Source: Malaya genurostris (taxonomy: Eukaryota; Arthropoda; Insecta; Diptera; Culicidae). Taken from it: a DNA stretch of 64,000 bases. Below the pieces are notes generated by a model. The model was not told the DNA's origin and made no database searches. It saw only the letters and a list, made by a program, of their open reading frames with translations. Of the stretch, positions 35,031 through 45,999 are shown in pieces. The stretch spans positions 249,361,070-249,425,069 of the forward strand of contig NC_080572.1 in NCBI RefSeq assembly GCF_030247185.1, read 5' to 3'. Numbering within the stretch: position 1 is the first letter of the stretch; every line of letters begins with the position of its first letter. The position numbers were made by a program, and so were the translations under genes.

Positions 35031-36200
35031 ATTGTAGCGTTGTTGGAAATGTTAAGCTGCACCGCGTGCGGGATGGACACAAAAAATAAATACAAACCAA
35101 GCAATGCTTGCGGATTCGGGTTGTGGATAAAGTGGATTATATTTTGACGTTTAATTCAGGGATGCCAGGTTTTTTTCCAAGAACAATAGCGAAATTGTAA
35201 TATATTAGAACGATTCACTGAGGCTGTGGACCATGTTGCGAATTATTTAAACTTTTAGTTAAAATGTGACAGTCGAGCAGTTTTTTTGTCGTTGACAAAA
35301 ACAACTCTGCTCGAAAGCATGGTTTGATTGTTGTTTTCCGATACTAAAAAAAATCTTACAAAAAAAAATTGTTTCCAGATCTTAAGGAAAAGTTTCTTAT
35401 GTGTAATTTATTTTTATAAATTCGGTACTCCATTCAAAATATCAATATATTATCAAACGAAATATGTTTTTTTTGGGGTTCTTCTTACGTTTTCTGTATC
35501 TATTCTGTCGAAAAACATTTCAATTACTATATCACTTGATATCATTTTATTTGCGGTGCAAAATAAACCAAAGTAACTTTCCATCCGCGAAACTTTGAAA
35601 TGAGCCGCAGTTTCGGTTGAATTTAACTACTCGATGAAATATAACCGCTCGATTGTCAAAGGTAGAATTATTCGCGAAATGGTCTACGGCCTACATTTTC
35701 TATCCTGCCTTAGGTGAATTAGCTGAAAATCTAATTTGATGTTCATGGTTGTGTAAAAATGTAGTCAAAATGTAGTAATTGATTGCATACACACTTATTT
35801 TCGGATTTTCAGGTCGGTAATGTTTTCACAAAAAAATTCTTCACTTTAATCGAAATTACCGATTAATCCGCTATGCTTACATAAACTGACGTATTTTGCT
35901 TAGCTTTTTACCGAAATTCGGCTGTCTAAAATACATATACCGAAAACTTGGTAATTTTATACCGAACAGTTTTTACTTTAAAATAATTCGGTAGATTTGA
36001 CAGAAATAGTACTGAACGATCAGCAGTTTATCAGCTTTTAACGGATCGTTCGGTAAATATTAATGAATCCATTTGTCAGCACGTCATATTGATTTTTAGG
36101 TGAATTTGATCAAATTGAGTAAAATGGAGTCAATCTTGAACAAAATTCAATGTCTAAATCATTCGTTATTTGTTATTAGTGTTATGCGATTATCTTCGAG
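35031..36200. other. Intergenic, upstream of IMP3
   Basis: Contains the second copy of the dispersed repeat (about 35560-35690) and a stretch with repeated ACCGA/TCGGT motifs (35815-36060). No TATA box was found near the IMP3 start, as is usual for a housekeeping gene. Confidence 0.45.
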
Positions 36201-36206
36201 TTAATT

Positions 36207-36440
36207 ATGGATTGTAAGTATAAGTTGAGCACAATGATGATTAAAGTGAATAAAATTATGGTTCTTTTCCGCAGGCGCCCTCCTACGTTCAACAAAAATA
36301 TGGTAGCACAGGCTTTAGTTAGCGATGCTACTCAAGCACTTTGGTTCCATGCAAATGCAAGCCACCTTGCAGATACAATGTTTTATTTGTTCATAATAAA
36401 TACAATATTTGGAATCGGAACGCTAACTACAACTGGGTAA
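36207..36440 (+). CDS. Small ORF, possible COX7A-like protein
   Basis: A 77-codon open frame whose C-terminal part (ALWFHANASHLADTMFYLF, then IINTIFGIGTLTTTG) is a hydrophobic segment. Its pattern loosely resembles the single-membrane region of cytochrome c oxidase subunit 7A (PxxLKGGxxDxxLYxxTxxxxxxG). A splice-like GTAAGT at 36214 and TTTTCCGCAG at 36275 lie inside the frame, but splicing there does not restore a better reading. It could be a diverged gene, a pseudogene or chance. Low confidence. Confidence 0.25.
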   Translation: MDCKYKLSTMMIKVNKIMVLFRRRPPTFNKNMVAQALVSDATQALWFHANASHLADTMFYLFIINTIFGIGTLTTTG

Positions 36441-36976
36441 TGTTCACGACCAAGTTTGGAATTCATATAAAAACAACATGTATAATTTTAATTAAATAGT
36501 AAAATGCATTCGAAGCTCAATTATTTTGTTTTTGGTTTTCTGAAATCTCATACAATTGAATTAAATTCAAAATTTATTTTATATTGTACTGAACTATAGA
36601 AATTACTGAACTAATCGGATGTTTTGGAATCTTCCCGTGCTGGCCATACAGTATAATATTTACCGGATTCTCATCACGAATAACTGATCAGTATGGTTAA
36701 AAACGACAGCTCGAACAAACTTCAGCTTCACTGAACGTTCGTCAATAAATGAATTACTGAACTGATTGCGGGACGTTCAGCTGTGTAAAAGTCGGTAAAA
36801 GTGTGTACACTAGTGTGAGTGATCTGATTTCTGAAAATTTGATGACTGGTTAACAGTTTTTTTGAGTACAATGAGTTTTGTTTAGTGCAACTCAAGAATC
36901 GCGTCTTATGTAAGCCTGAGAGAAATATTCTTTTCAAAACACTCCGTTATTAATGGTTTTTTCTCCTATTATCTCT
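36441..36976. other. Intergenic, no gene seen
   Basis: AT-rich, no recognised element. Confidence 0.4.
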
Positions 36977-36977
36977 A

Positions 36978-37923
36978 TACGAGGTCTGTTCAAAAAGTTC
37001 CCGGAATTTTTAATTGCGCGCGTCTGGAGAGTCCGGTGGTCAAATTTTTTTTTTATTGTGTTGGTACATATGTCCCTAATGTATGGTGAAATTTTCAGCT
37101 GTATTCATTGTTTACATTCTGTTTTGTAGCGGCTAGTGTAGACGTGGTTTTTTTTTAGCTCGGCGATTTTTGTCTTGGTGACGTTGGGTGCTTCCACGTG
37201 GACGATTGTGCTTTTGTTTCGACATCATAACCGTACACCCATGTTTCATTACCAGTTATGACCCTTTCAAGTAAATTTGAATCGTCGTTGACGTCGTTTA
37301 ACAGCTCCTGAGCAATGGTAATGCGTTTGTTTTTTTTGATCAAAATTCAGCAGTTTTGGAACGAATATTGCTGCCACTCGTTTCATGCCCAAAACATTTG
37401 AAAAAATATGATGGCATGAGCCAACTGATATGCCAACTTCATCAGCAACTTCACTAATAGTGATTCGGCAATCATCCATAATCATTTTTTCCACTTTTCC
37501 CACATTTTCATCGATTATTGACGTGCTGGGTCGACCGGAGCGTTCGTCGTCTTCAACGTCTTCACGGCCATCTTGGAAACACTTATACCACTTAAACGTA
37601 AACACTTGTTTTTTTCATAGCAGACTCACCGTAGGCTCTCTGTAACATTTCGCACACTTGGTTACACTTTATTTCATTTTTCACGCGAAATTTAATACAA
37701 ATTCTTCAATTCTTCCATTGTTTAAACTAATAAAAATCGCCGAGCTAAAAAAACACGTCTACACCAGCCGCTACAAGACAGAATGTAAACAATGAATACA
37801 GCTGAAAATTTCACCATACATTAGGGACATATGTACCAACACAATAAAAAAAAATTTTGACCACCGGACTCTCCAGACGCGCGCAATTAAAAAATTCCGG
37901 GAACTTTTTGAACAGACCTCGTA
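36978..37923 (-). mobile_element. Mariner-family element B, copy 1, with two copies of the same end
   Basis: The element lies between TA dinucleotides, starting CGAGGTCTGTTCAAAAAG and ending CTTTTTGAACAGACCTCG. The inverted identity continues inward about 190 bp (to AGCTCGGCGATTTTTG), far beyond the roughly 28-bp TIR shared with copy 2. Transposase pieces on the minus strand are GREDVEDDERSGRPSTSIID, VGKVEKMIMDD, ISEVADEVGISVGSCHHIFS, then KRITIAQELLNDVNDD and RVITGNETWVYGYDVETKAQ. The family DETW aspartate is Asn here, so the first catalytic residue is lost. The 3' part of the transposase is missing and is replaced by an inverted copy of the 5' UTR. Confidence 0.85.
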
Positions 37924-38627
37924 TATTATACTTATTAACTTTTTAATATTTCGTAACCACAACCAGAGTAGAGGAAAGATAAATAATCGAAACCGATATA
38001 TCTCAAATAGTCATCTGATTAGTACAGTTATCATGTTATTTTGTTGATTACTCGACTTTCAATCAACTCCCCGGGCGCAACGTTTTTAGGGAGCGGCAAA
38101 CCAACCCTTGGAACCTTTTTTTGCTTTGCTCGTCCAAGTCATCATTCCGGAGTTTAGAATTTTTTCTCGGTATGCCACTGATTCTAACTAACGGTTTCGG
38201 TATATTAGATGAATACTGGTGAATTGAGGTACCGTTACCTTATTTGCTAGTATATTGCGAAAAACGAAACTCAAAATCGATGACTGATATCATTATTATA
38301 ATGTTAGTCAGGCGCGGAAATTATAGGTGGTAAGGAACTTAACATTGGAAATTAGGTAGAAATATTCCATGAACAAACATTTTTTCTATAATCCCCATAA
38401 TTAACATTTCATACTTTTATAACTAATTTAGTATAATTTTTGAGTTTGAATTATTCGAATTGACCCGTCTGTCCCACATACATTTTAACAGGTATGAGAA
38501 ATACATACATACAGCACAAGTAGGTATGAGCAATGTGGTTGGGGTTGGTTGGAATGTGAGAAGTGCTGCATGATATTTTTTTTTAAATATTTTCACATTA
38601 ATCTCCTGTTTATATGCCATAAACATA
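37924..38627. other. Intergenic, no gene seen
   Basis: AT-rich sequence with short open frames only. Confidence 0.4.
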
Positions 38628-40005
38628 CACTCAGAAAAATATTATGGTAACAGTTACTATATAGAGGGCCAACCTGACCATGCGAGTATAGTGGTTTTCA
38701 GCCGACTATTAAATCAGATGATTTCAACAATAGTCAAGTTCATGTTTACTATAAATGGTATCGGCTCTAGAATAGTAATATTGAACAGTATATTGTATGA
38801 ATAACTAATACGATGGAGATGGTTAGGCTAACCATGACCGAATCTTTATTTACATTGTAGTTTTCGCTATAACCAGAGCCATGGTATTTTTAACATTTCA
38901 CTTCTAGTTATTTCGAAACTGAAGGCAGTGGTTGATTCAACAATGCTGAAGATCAGCAGAACATGAGCTAATGTTAAAAAGTTTTATGAATTTGAATTCT
39001 AGAACAAGAACAACAAAATAGTTTCATGGAATTTTATTTTATTTTCACATCATATTAAATGATGACATGCCTAGTGAAATGTTGAATAGCAACGTGGACA
39101 CTGAGGAGCATTGTTTGGTAGCAGCAGTTGATCAAAGGCTCTGATGTCCGGTGGATTTTTTCCTGAAGCAGGAATGAGCAGCATGAAAGAAATTAATAGC
39201 CAAGTCCAGATGTAAACCTCGTTACCCACCTGCGATATGTTGGATGTTATTTCTACAGCGACCGATAATGAATAATAAATCGTATACGAGACGTTGATTT
39301 CACTGGAAAACGTAGCCGTTGCCGGAAAAATGGTTGAAAAATTGAATTTCAATGACGGAAACTATTAAGGCTACAAACTTTACTCACCTGCAAGACCTAC
39401 CAAATTACACAAAGTCATCATATAAAATATTTTTTTCATATCAATCACTGATGTGTTAGCCACGTACGAAATTTTCTGTTATATTGTAACTTTATGTGAC
39501 AATAACATAGAACATTCGTTTATTGACAATTTGTATAGTCAGCACAAATGAAATACATAGTCGGTTAAAAAACAAAAAATACACGATAATGTGATTACTA
39601 CATAAATTCTGTTGATATGGACTACATGAATAGTGTTTTCAAACTTCATAATCGTCTATCAAACCATGTATCTATTTATGGTAACATTATTATACTGTGA
39701 ACATATTAACTAGCAATAACTATTTCGCTTTTCATATATCAAGGCTCAAGAGCAATTTCACCTTACTAGAAATTGTGAGTTTAACTATTTGTTCTTATAT
39801 TTGAGATGACTACCATTGTCAGTATGACCATGCCAGAAAAGTCATAAATACAAATAGTTTAGTCAAGTCGTAGTCTTTGTTGTCTAGTAATTTATACAAT
39901 ACAGATGGCGAATAGTCATATATCATTCTCTTTGCTACTATTTTAGCGTATAGTAGAAATGACAATGAAAAACAGTTTGCGGTTACTATGGTTCTTTTCT
40001 CAGTG
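38628..40005. mobile_element. Possible 1.4-kb TA-flanked element
   Basis: Left CACTCAGAAAAATATTATGG and right CTATGGTTCTTTTCTCAGTG are inverted at their ends (CACTCAGAAAA against CACTGAGAAAA) and sit next to TA (38626-38627, 40006-40007). Interior similarity of the arms is weak ('accatggt'/'tagtaac' motifs). The coding-like segment at 39055-39439 lies inside. The TIR match is short and could be coincidental. Confidence 0.35.
39055..39439 (-). pseudogene. Chemoreceptor-like (GR/OR) fragment, splicing uncertain
   Basis: The minus strand carries exon-like pieces: MKKIFYMMTLCNLVGLAG ending in a strong donor (39439-39388); NVSYTIYYSLSVAVEITSN up to CAG|GTGGGT (39302-39230); and, after a 67-bp GT...CTTCAG intron, EKIHRTSEPLINCCYQTML continuing SVHVAIQHFT to a stop (39162-39055). 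The last piece resembles the final region of insect gustatory receptors (xHRTxxLL...LQVxHxxFT), but the TYLVILxQF tail is missing. The phase between the first two pieces does not match. A degraded receptor gene is my best guess; chance is possible. Confidence 0.25.
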
Positions 40006-40112
40006 TATGGTTTCATGGATCTCTACGTTTAATAATCACCGTAATCTCTCCGTTCCCTTTCAAAAAATCCCCCTCATATTTCTGGAACTTGCCGCACCAG
40101 ACGGTTCGTGAA

Positions 40113-41686
40113 CAGGGTTGCCACATTTAAATCTGCATTTTTCAGAAGAAAAATCTGTAAATCTGTATCGGGAGCTCAAAAACCTGAATTGAAAATCTGT
40201 ATATAGAAGTGATAAGAAATCGAAGCACAACGGAATCAAAAAGTCTAAATTTAAAGAAACCAAAACTTTTCTTAGTCTGAATTTTATGATTTTGTAGTTG
40301 AAAAAACGCTGGAAGTTGTTTTTGCGTTGGAGCCTTTCGAAATAATGGTTTAACGAAAAGCCTTCAAAATATAATCTGAAAGTGAAACTTAATCTGATTG
40401 ATCAATTGGCAATCTTTTTTCTTTACTACCTTACGTTATGGCCGAAGCCATCATCTTTTCATCTTATCAGAATCAGTATGTTTACTGTCCTTGACATACT
40501 CTTTTATATATAATTTCATCCTCTTTTTAAAATTAACGCACAATCAGAATAATGTTTTCACTTTGAAAAAATAATCAGTACCATTATTTAATATACGCGG
40601 TCTGTTCAAAAAGTACCCGGAATTCTCATTTTTCTAAAAAAATATTTAATTATTCGTCTACATCTATATGGTCCCCTTCAAAGTAATCCCCCCTAGATAT
40701 AATACACTTATGCCAGCGTTTTTTCCAGTCTTCGAAACACCCCTGATAGTCACTTTTTGTAATGCTCTGTAACACTCTCGGCGATTCTGCCTTTATCTCT
40801 TCAATCGATGAAAAACGCTGTCCTTTCATGGGTCTCTTCAACTTTGGGAACAGGAAAAAATCACACGGAGCGATATCTGGTGAATAAGGAGGTTGGGGCA
40901 TGATTAAAGCGATGGTAATGCGTTTGTTTTTTTGATAAAAAATTCAGCAGTTTTAGAACGAATTTTGCTGCCACTCGTCTCACGCCCAAAACATTTGAAA
41001 AAATATGATGGCATGAGCCCACTGATATGCCAACTTCATCAGCAACTTCTCTAATAGTGATTCGGCGATCATCCATAATCATTTTTTCCACTTTTCCCAC
41101 ATTTTCATCGATTATTGACGTGCTGGGTCGACCGGAGCGTTCGTCGTCTTCAACGTCTTCGCGGCCATCTTGGAAACGCTTATACCACTCGTAAACACTT
41201 GTTTTTTCATAGCAGACTCACCGTAGGCTCTCTGTAACATTTCGCACACTTGGTTACACTTTATTTCATTTTTCACGCAAAATTTAATATAAATTCTTTG
41301 ACTCTTCAATTCTTCCATTGTTTAAACTAACAAAAATCGCCGAGCTCAAAAAATCACGTCTACACCAGTCGCTACAAGACAGAATGTAAACAATGAATAC
41401 AGCTGAAAATTTCACCATACATTAGGGACATATGTACCAACACAATAAAAAAAATTTTGACCACCGGACTTTCCAGACGCGCGCAATTAAAAAATTCCGG
41501 GAATTTTTTGAACATACCTCGTATTTTAACTTGATCTTTATTCAATTTTTAATCCACACTATCAAATATCTGTACAAATCTGTATTTTTTGCTAAAAATC
41601 TGTAATCTGCATATACAGAATCTTGGTTACAAATGTATCTGAAAAATCTGTAATATGCAGATTAATCTGTATATGTGGCAACCCTG
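40113..41686. mobile_element. hAT-type element (8-bp TSD) carrying a nested mariner
   Basis: TTCGTGAA flanks the element at 40105-40112 and 41687-41694. The ends CAGGGTTGCCACA and TGTGGCAACCCTG are perfect 13-bp inverted repeats. The 8-bp duplication and CAGGG start fit hAT. Interior arms repeat 'aaatctgtaa'/'tacagat' motifs. Removing the mariner at 40596-41521 leaves about 650 bp without an ORF, so the element is non-autonomous. Confidence 0.85.
40596..41521 (-). mobile_element. Mariner-family element B, copy 2, nested, internally deleted
   Basis: TA-flanked (40594-40595, 41522-41523), with ends CGCGGTCTGTTCAAAAAG and ATTTTTTGAACATACCTCG. Minus-strand transposase: MEELKSQRIYIKFCVKNEIK at 41318 (N-terminal HTH), a frame break after GESAMKKQVF, then GREDVEDDERSGRPSTSIID through HHIFSNVLGVRRVAAKF. 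A deletion joins KKQTHYH to MPQPPYSPDIAPCDFFLFPK, which carries the third catalytic Asp, followed by FEDWKKRWHKCIISRGDYF. The central catalytic part, with the first and second Asp, is gone. It complements copy 1: this copy keeps the true 3' end. Confidence 0.85.
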
Positions 41687-41694
41687 TTCGTGAA

Positions 41695-42170
41695 TACTAA
41701 TATGCCATTAACATTGTGTGTCAAGGTAGAACAAAACTGAAACAGCCGAGATTTACAGTACATTTCAAACGTATTGTATGCAATACGATCCATTTGAAAA
41801 TTCGTAAACATTGTACGGTACGCGTAAATACAAAATTACTAATGTTTTTTTTCATGCAATATGGTGGTCTATGTATTATGAAAACAGTCGGTTTTTTCAG
41901 CAATTCTATAGAGAAAGGCAAAACACATTACAACAATAATATGTCTTAGCGAATATATCACCGAATTCGGTAGAAAATTAAAAATGTTACGAGTACTTAA
42001 ACTGAGCTTAGAGCTTTGTGATTTTTAGTCAGCAAAAACAAAATTGCCCGACTTCACAGCATTCTAAGTGCTCTCGAAATTCAAGACTGGACTGGAAAAT
42101 TGGTATATGGTATGGTATTGGAATGTATGGGTAAGCTGTAAAAACTAAAAAAAAATATAACAACTAACAT
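41695..42170. other. Intergenic, no gene seen
   Basis: AT-rich, short open frames on both strands without domain content. Confidence 0.4.
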
Positions 42171-42179
42171 TAGCCCACT

Positions 42180-42500
42180 TCCCGCCATGGTTTGTACCAG
42201 ATCACCTAGCAAATGTGATCCAAGCCTGGTGTCGGGACAATTGAACCGACATTCTGGACAAAATTTGGTGGCCTTTCAGCTTCCCGGATTTTGATTCTCA
42301 AAACTTTTTTGTTAAATCATGTATGATGTCGAAGCTGTACGAATACAAGGCCAGCCCCTTGGACCAGTTTAGGAATGTGATTTTCAAAATCTTGAACAAA
42401 ATGTTCATGTAGTTCGTGTGTGTTGCTTCCGATGCGTTCGAGAAACGTTTGATACTCGTGAAGACGTACAAAGCAGGGGTCATTCATTGCTGCAAATGTT
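42180..42500 (+). pseudogene. Tc1/mariner-type transposase C-terminal fragment
   Basis: In the plus frames one reads WFVPDHLANVIQAW, DKIWWPFSFPDFDSQNFFV, MMSKLYEYKASPLDQFRNVI, FKILNKMFM and ASDAFEKRLILVKTYKAGVI. These correspond to the WPxxSPDLNPxD...VWxxL...LxxLKxxLxxxWxxIP...RLxxxIxAxGG tail of Tc1/mariner transposases. It has in-frame stops and no N-terminal part. Confidence 0.6.
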
Positions 42501-42509
42501 CCTCATAAA

Positions 42510-44200
42510 CATTGCGTACAATAAAATGAACCTAGAATCAAAAATATTTATCTTCATATCTTGGAAATATATCCAAATTTATTGAAAAAAATACAGTTTA
42601 TGAATACGAAAAGATTGAAAATTTCAGTGATACAGTACGTGGACTACGTCGAAAATGCGTGATTGATCTACCATCGCTTATAACTTTTCCATACACATTT
42701 AGATCTTAGTTTTGATCTCGGCAAAAAAAGATGCTGAAAACTAACAGCTAAGCGATATTTTACTGAAATTTCGATAAAGATAGCTTTTTCCAAAATACTT
42801 GGTTTATTATTCCAGATTTCTCGGCAATTTAAAATGTTATACTGATATTCGGTTTAGTAAACTATCGTGTTTACCAAAAAATTGGTCGTTTACCGAAATC
42901 ACCAAATTAATTATATCAACTTACCGGAACCTCGGTAAAACAGCTTTTAGACAACCGATAATCGTTGATTCATCAAAGTAGTCATTTTGCTTCAGTGCGA
43001 TGTAAATAAGAGCTTGTTCTCATATGTGGAATCAGTTGCTACGAAAACTTGAATAATATAGATAGTTTAAACAAATTTCCCAAGTAACATTTTTCATATT
43101 AATAAATACTTGTAGCTGTCTTCAATGTTGCATAATAAATCTTGCATTAAAACTTCAAACTCCACGAAACCCTACTGAAAACCTCTATAAGAGCATATTT
43201 CTGCCAAGTCAAACATTCTTCATAAGTTTTATAAAACAAAGTGAAGAATCAGCATAAGCTTGGGTTAAATCTCAAAATTCAAGCATGTTTCGTTCGTAGC
43301 AGGGCGCTGTAGAGCAAAAGAGAAACAACTGCGTCGAATTACAGGTGCTTGAAAGCAATATTAAGAGTGTATGCATGATTTTATTTTAGTACAAATTGTT
43401 TTTTTTATCCCAGTTGTAAGTCTGGGTAAAGGGTTTTACAGAAGTTTTGAAAACTATGATATTATTTGTCAAAAGAGACTCTTATTATAGTTGTCATAAA
43501 ACAGGTGATTGAGAAAATCAATTATAAACTCCAATAAATTGATCAGAACCATAAGACATTCGAATTGTTACTTGGGTTGTTCAATGTTTGGCGATTCTTC
43601 GTGTCAAGATCCCCCATAGAATTCTAACGCACAAGGGATAAGATCCTCGTAACGCTAATCTACTGCATAAAATTGATTGGATTCCGGAATGATATATCTC
43701 CTTAAATATTCAATGTTTTATGGAGCCCATATTTTCATTGTAGTCGGAATTTGATTTTCAAATTGTGTTCCCTGCATCCATTCCATTGTGTAAACGCTTC
43801 ACACTTACAGTATTTTCTTAATCTGATATATTGTTTTTTTTTACATTTCCGCGTCGATCAGTTCAACCGCCAACATAATGTTGACATGAATAAATCTATG
43901 ATAACGAGTTTAAACTGGAATGTTGATTTTATATTTGAAATTTCATTTGCTAAAAAAATACGGCATTAACTCGCATGCATGAACACCGATAATTTTCGAT
44001 CTCGGTAATTTATAGTTTTCCTGAAACCGAAAATCTCGGCAAATGTAAATTATTATTAAAATGAAAAATACCGAAAATTTCAGTTGTTTTAATGTTTACC
44101 GAGCACTTGACAGTTTAAATCTCGGCAAAGTTTTGCTGTTAATATTACGGTTTAATATTCGAAATTTGCGATATATTTTCATATAACACACGCTATTCTT
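42510..44200. other. Intergenic with ACCGA/TCGGT-rich stretches
   Basis: Two stretches (about 42770-42970 and 43985-44160) repeat ACCGAAA/TTTCGGT-like motifs on both strands, as at 35815-36060. A 65-bp segment at about 43283-43347 is duplicated at 44975-45039. No gene was recognised. Confidence 0.5.
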
Positions 44201-44229
44201 TTAATATGAAAACCACACTAATATGTGGC

Positions 44230-45892
44230 AGTAATTATTTTACTCTGCTCCGCATATGTTAGTGACAACAGCTCTTTCAGTTGATCATCCCTGCTGGTTC
44301 AATCAGAAACAAACCGACCCTAGCTGCGAAGACAGCCGGTGCTGCCAGCCGTCTATGATACAGAACAGCAGAACGCACCGCGTTGCTGCGTTGGTTGCGG
44401 AGTTGCGGTGCGAAGACCGAATGCCATCGGTGAGCGGTTCGTTCGGTCGTCGTTGGCCGATGCAGGCACAGAAGGAAACTCTTTTCATTCGTACGACGGT
44501 GCACAAGTTTATTCGCCGTTTGGAGTGCGCTCGGAATGGTTGTGCGCTTTGTTGGCTCTAGAGCCGTTGAGCGTGACGTTGTTAACGAACAATAGAACAG
44601 TGCAGTGCTGTGTGTGCGTGGATTTGGATACCACGAAAGTGCCGGTGTAAATGCAAATTGCTCGTGTTTACTATGGTTGAGTTTGAGGCAGCATAATTTT
44701 TTTTATTGTGTACACGTTCGTTACGGTTCGCAGGACACGCGGATCCTATCAAAGTGACCACGAAAGAATGCGTTGATTTTCGGTTCTGCCAACTTCGAGG
44801 AAGTTGTTCTGGTGCGGAGGTCGTTCAAAATCGAGTATGTAATCGAATGCGGTGTAATCGTTGTGGTTGACTAGTTTTTTCTTGGATAAACTTCGAACAA
44901 TAGCAAAGTGATTGTTTTCTTTGTGGTTTCTGTGGAATGATCCGTGGAAAACGTCAGGCGGATCGTGACTTAACAGCATGTTTCGTTCGTAGCAGGGCGC
45001 TGTAGAGCAAAAGATAAACAACTGCGTCGAATTGCAGGTGATATTTGGAAAACATTAGCCGGAGTGATGCAATTGTTTACGTGTGATAAATGTAATCCTG
45101 CGATCTTACCCTTCAACCGATTGTGAGTGTGATTGACGAAGCATTGCAAGAAGATTTTAGAAAACCGGAAATAAGGCCAAATAAAAGTGTACCGTTTTTT
45201 TTTATTTATCTCAAGCACAAAATCTGCGAAGACCCCAAAAGTGTATTCGTTTAGAGTTTCAGTAGTGTTGTTGGTTCCATTCAATTCCAACACCCAGCTA
45301 CCAACGCCGTCAGGCCTGAGCGAATTCAATACGATAAAAAGCGTTTCATTTATATTTTTCGACTAGAAATAAAAAGAATTGTGCAAAACATAAATCAGTG
45401 TTTGTAGAGTATACAAGCTGGAAAATGGCTGCCGTTTCCCGCCTGTTCGTGCCTTGCAAGTTCAGCAATTTCGAAAACCGTACCACAACACCGGCTTCGG
45501 TAACAGTGGCCGCCCCGATACTGGCTGTTTCAATCAACAGTTTGTGCGTACACTGAAACAGCTGAGCCGTTGTGGGTGGACCACCCACATGCACTACTGC
45601 AAGTGACAATAGAAAGCGACTGTGTCTAGTTGGTTGTGCGGTCGCTAAAACAAAACAAAAAAAGTTTTCCCTTGTGATCGTGCCGAGTGAAACATTGACA
45701 AACGGAAAATCTGCCACGCTCTGCTCAAATGTGCTCTGTTCAGTAGAAAATCGAAGGAAAATTTGTACCTGAACCAAGGTTGCACCGGTATTGCTAAAGT
45801 TGTCCTTGGTGGTCGCCTAATTCCGTCCAGTCGCTGAGTACCGCCCCGGTTAATCTAGCGCGCGTGTGTGTGAAGCAGCTGTGATTGTTCAG
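44230..45892 (+). promoter_or_regulatory. Possible promoter and 5' leader exon of the downstream plus-strand gene
   Basis: Base composition rises sharply compared with the surroundings. A TCAGT initiator-like site is at 44277. The block contains only short plus-strand open frames (a 44-codon one starts at 45424) and a possible donor GTTCAG|GTGAAC at about 45892. This looks like a long untranslated leader feeding the exon at 52460, but no sequence directly links them. Open frames of 100-143 codons on the minus strand here look like by-products of composition. Confidence 0.3.
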
Positions 45893-45999
45893 GTGAACGA
45901 GGTGATGTTTGTTTAGAAGCAATAGACAAAGAAAAGGAACTGTTGATGGTAGTCTAAACGATCTGCAAATCGGATTGACGTTTCCTTCGGGACGAAGAC

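Noticed and set aside
45346..45777. 143-codon minus-strand ORF
   Set aside because: Antisense to the GC-rich leader-like block, with no family features; best explained by base composition.
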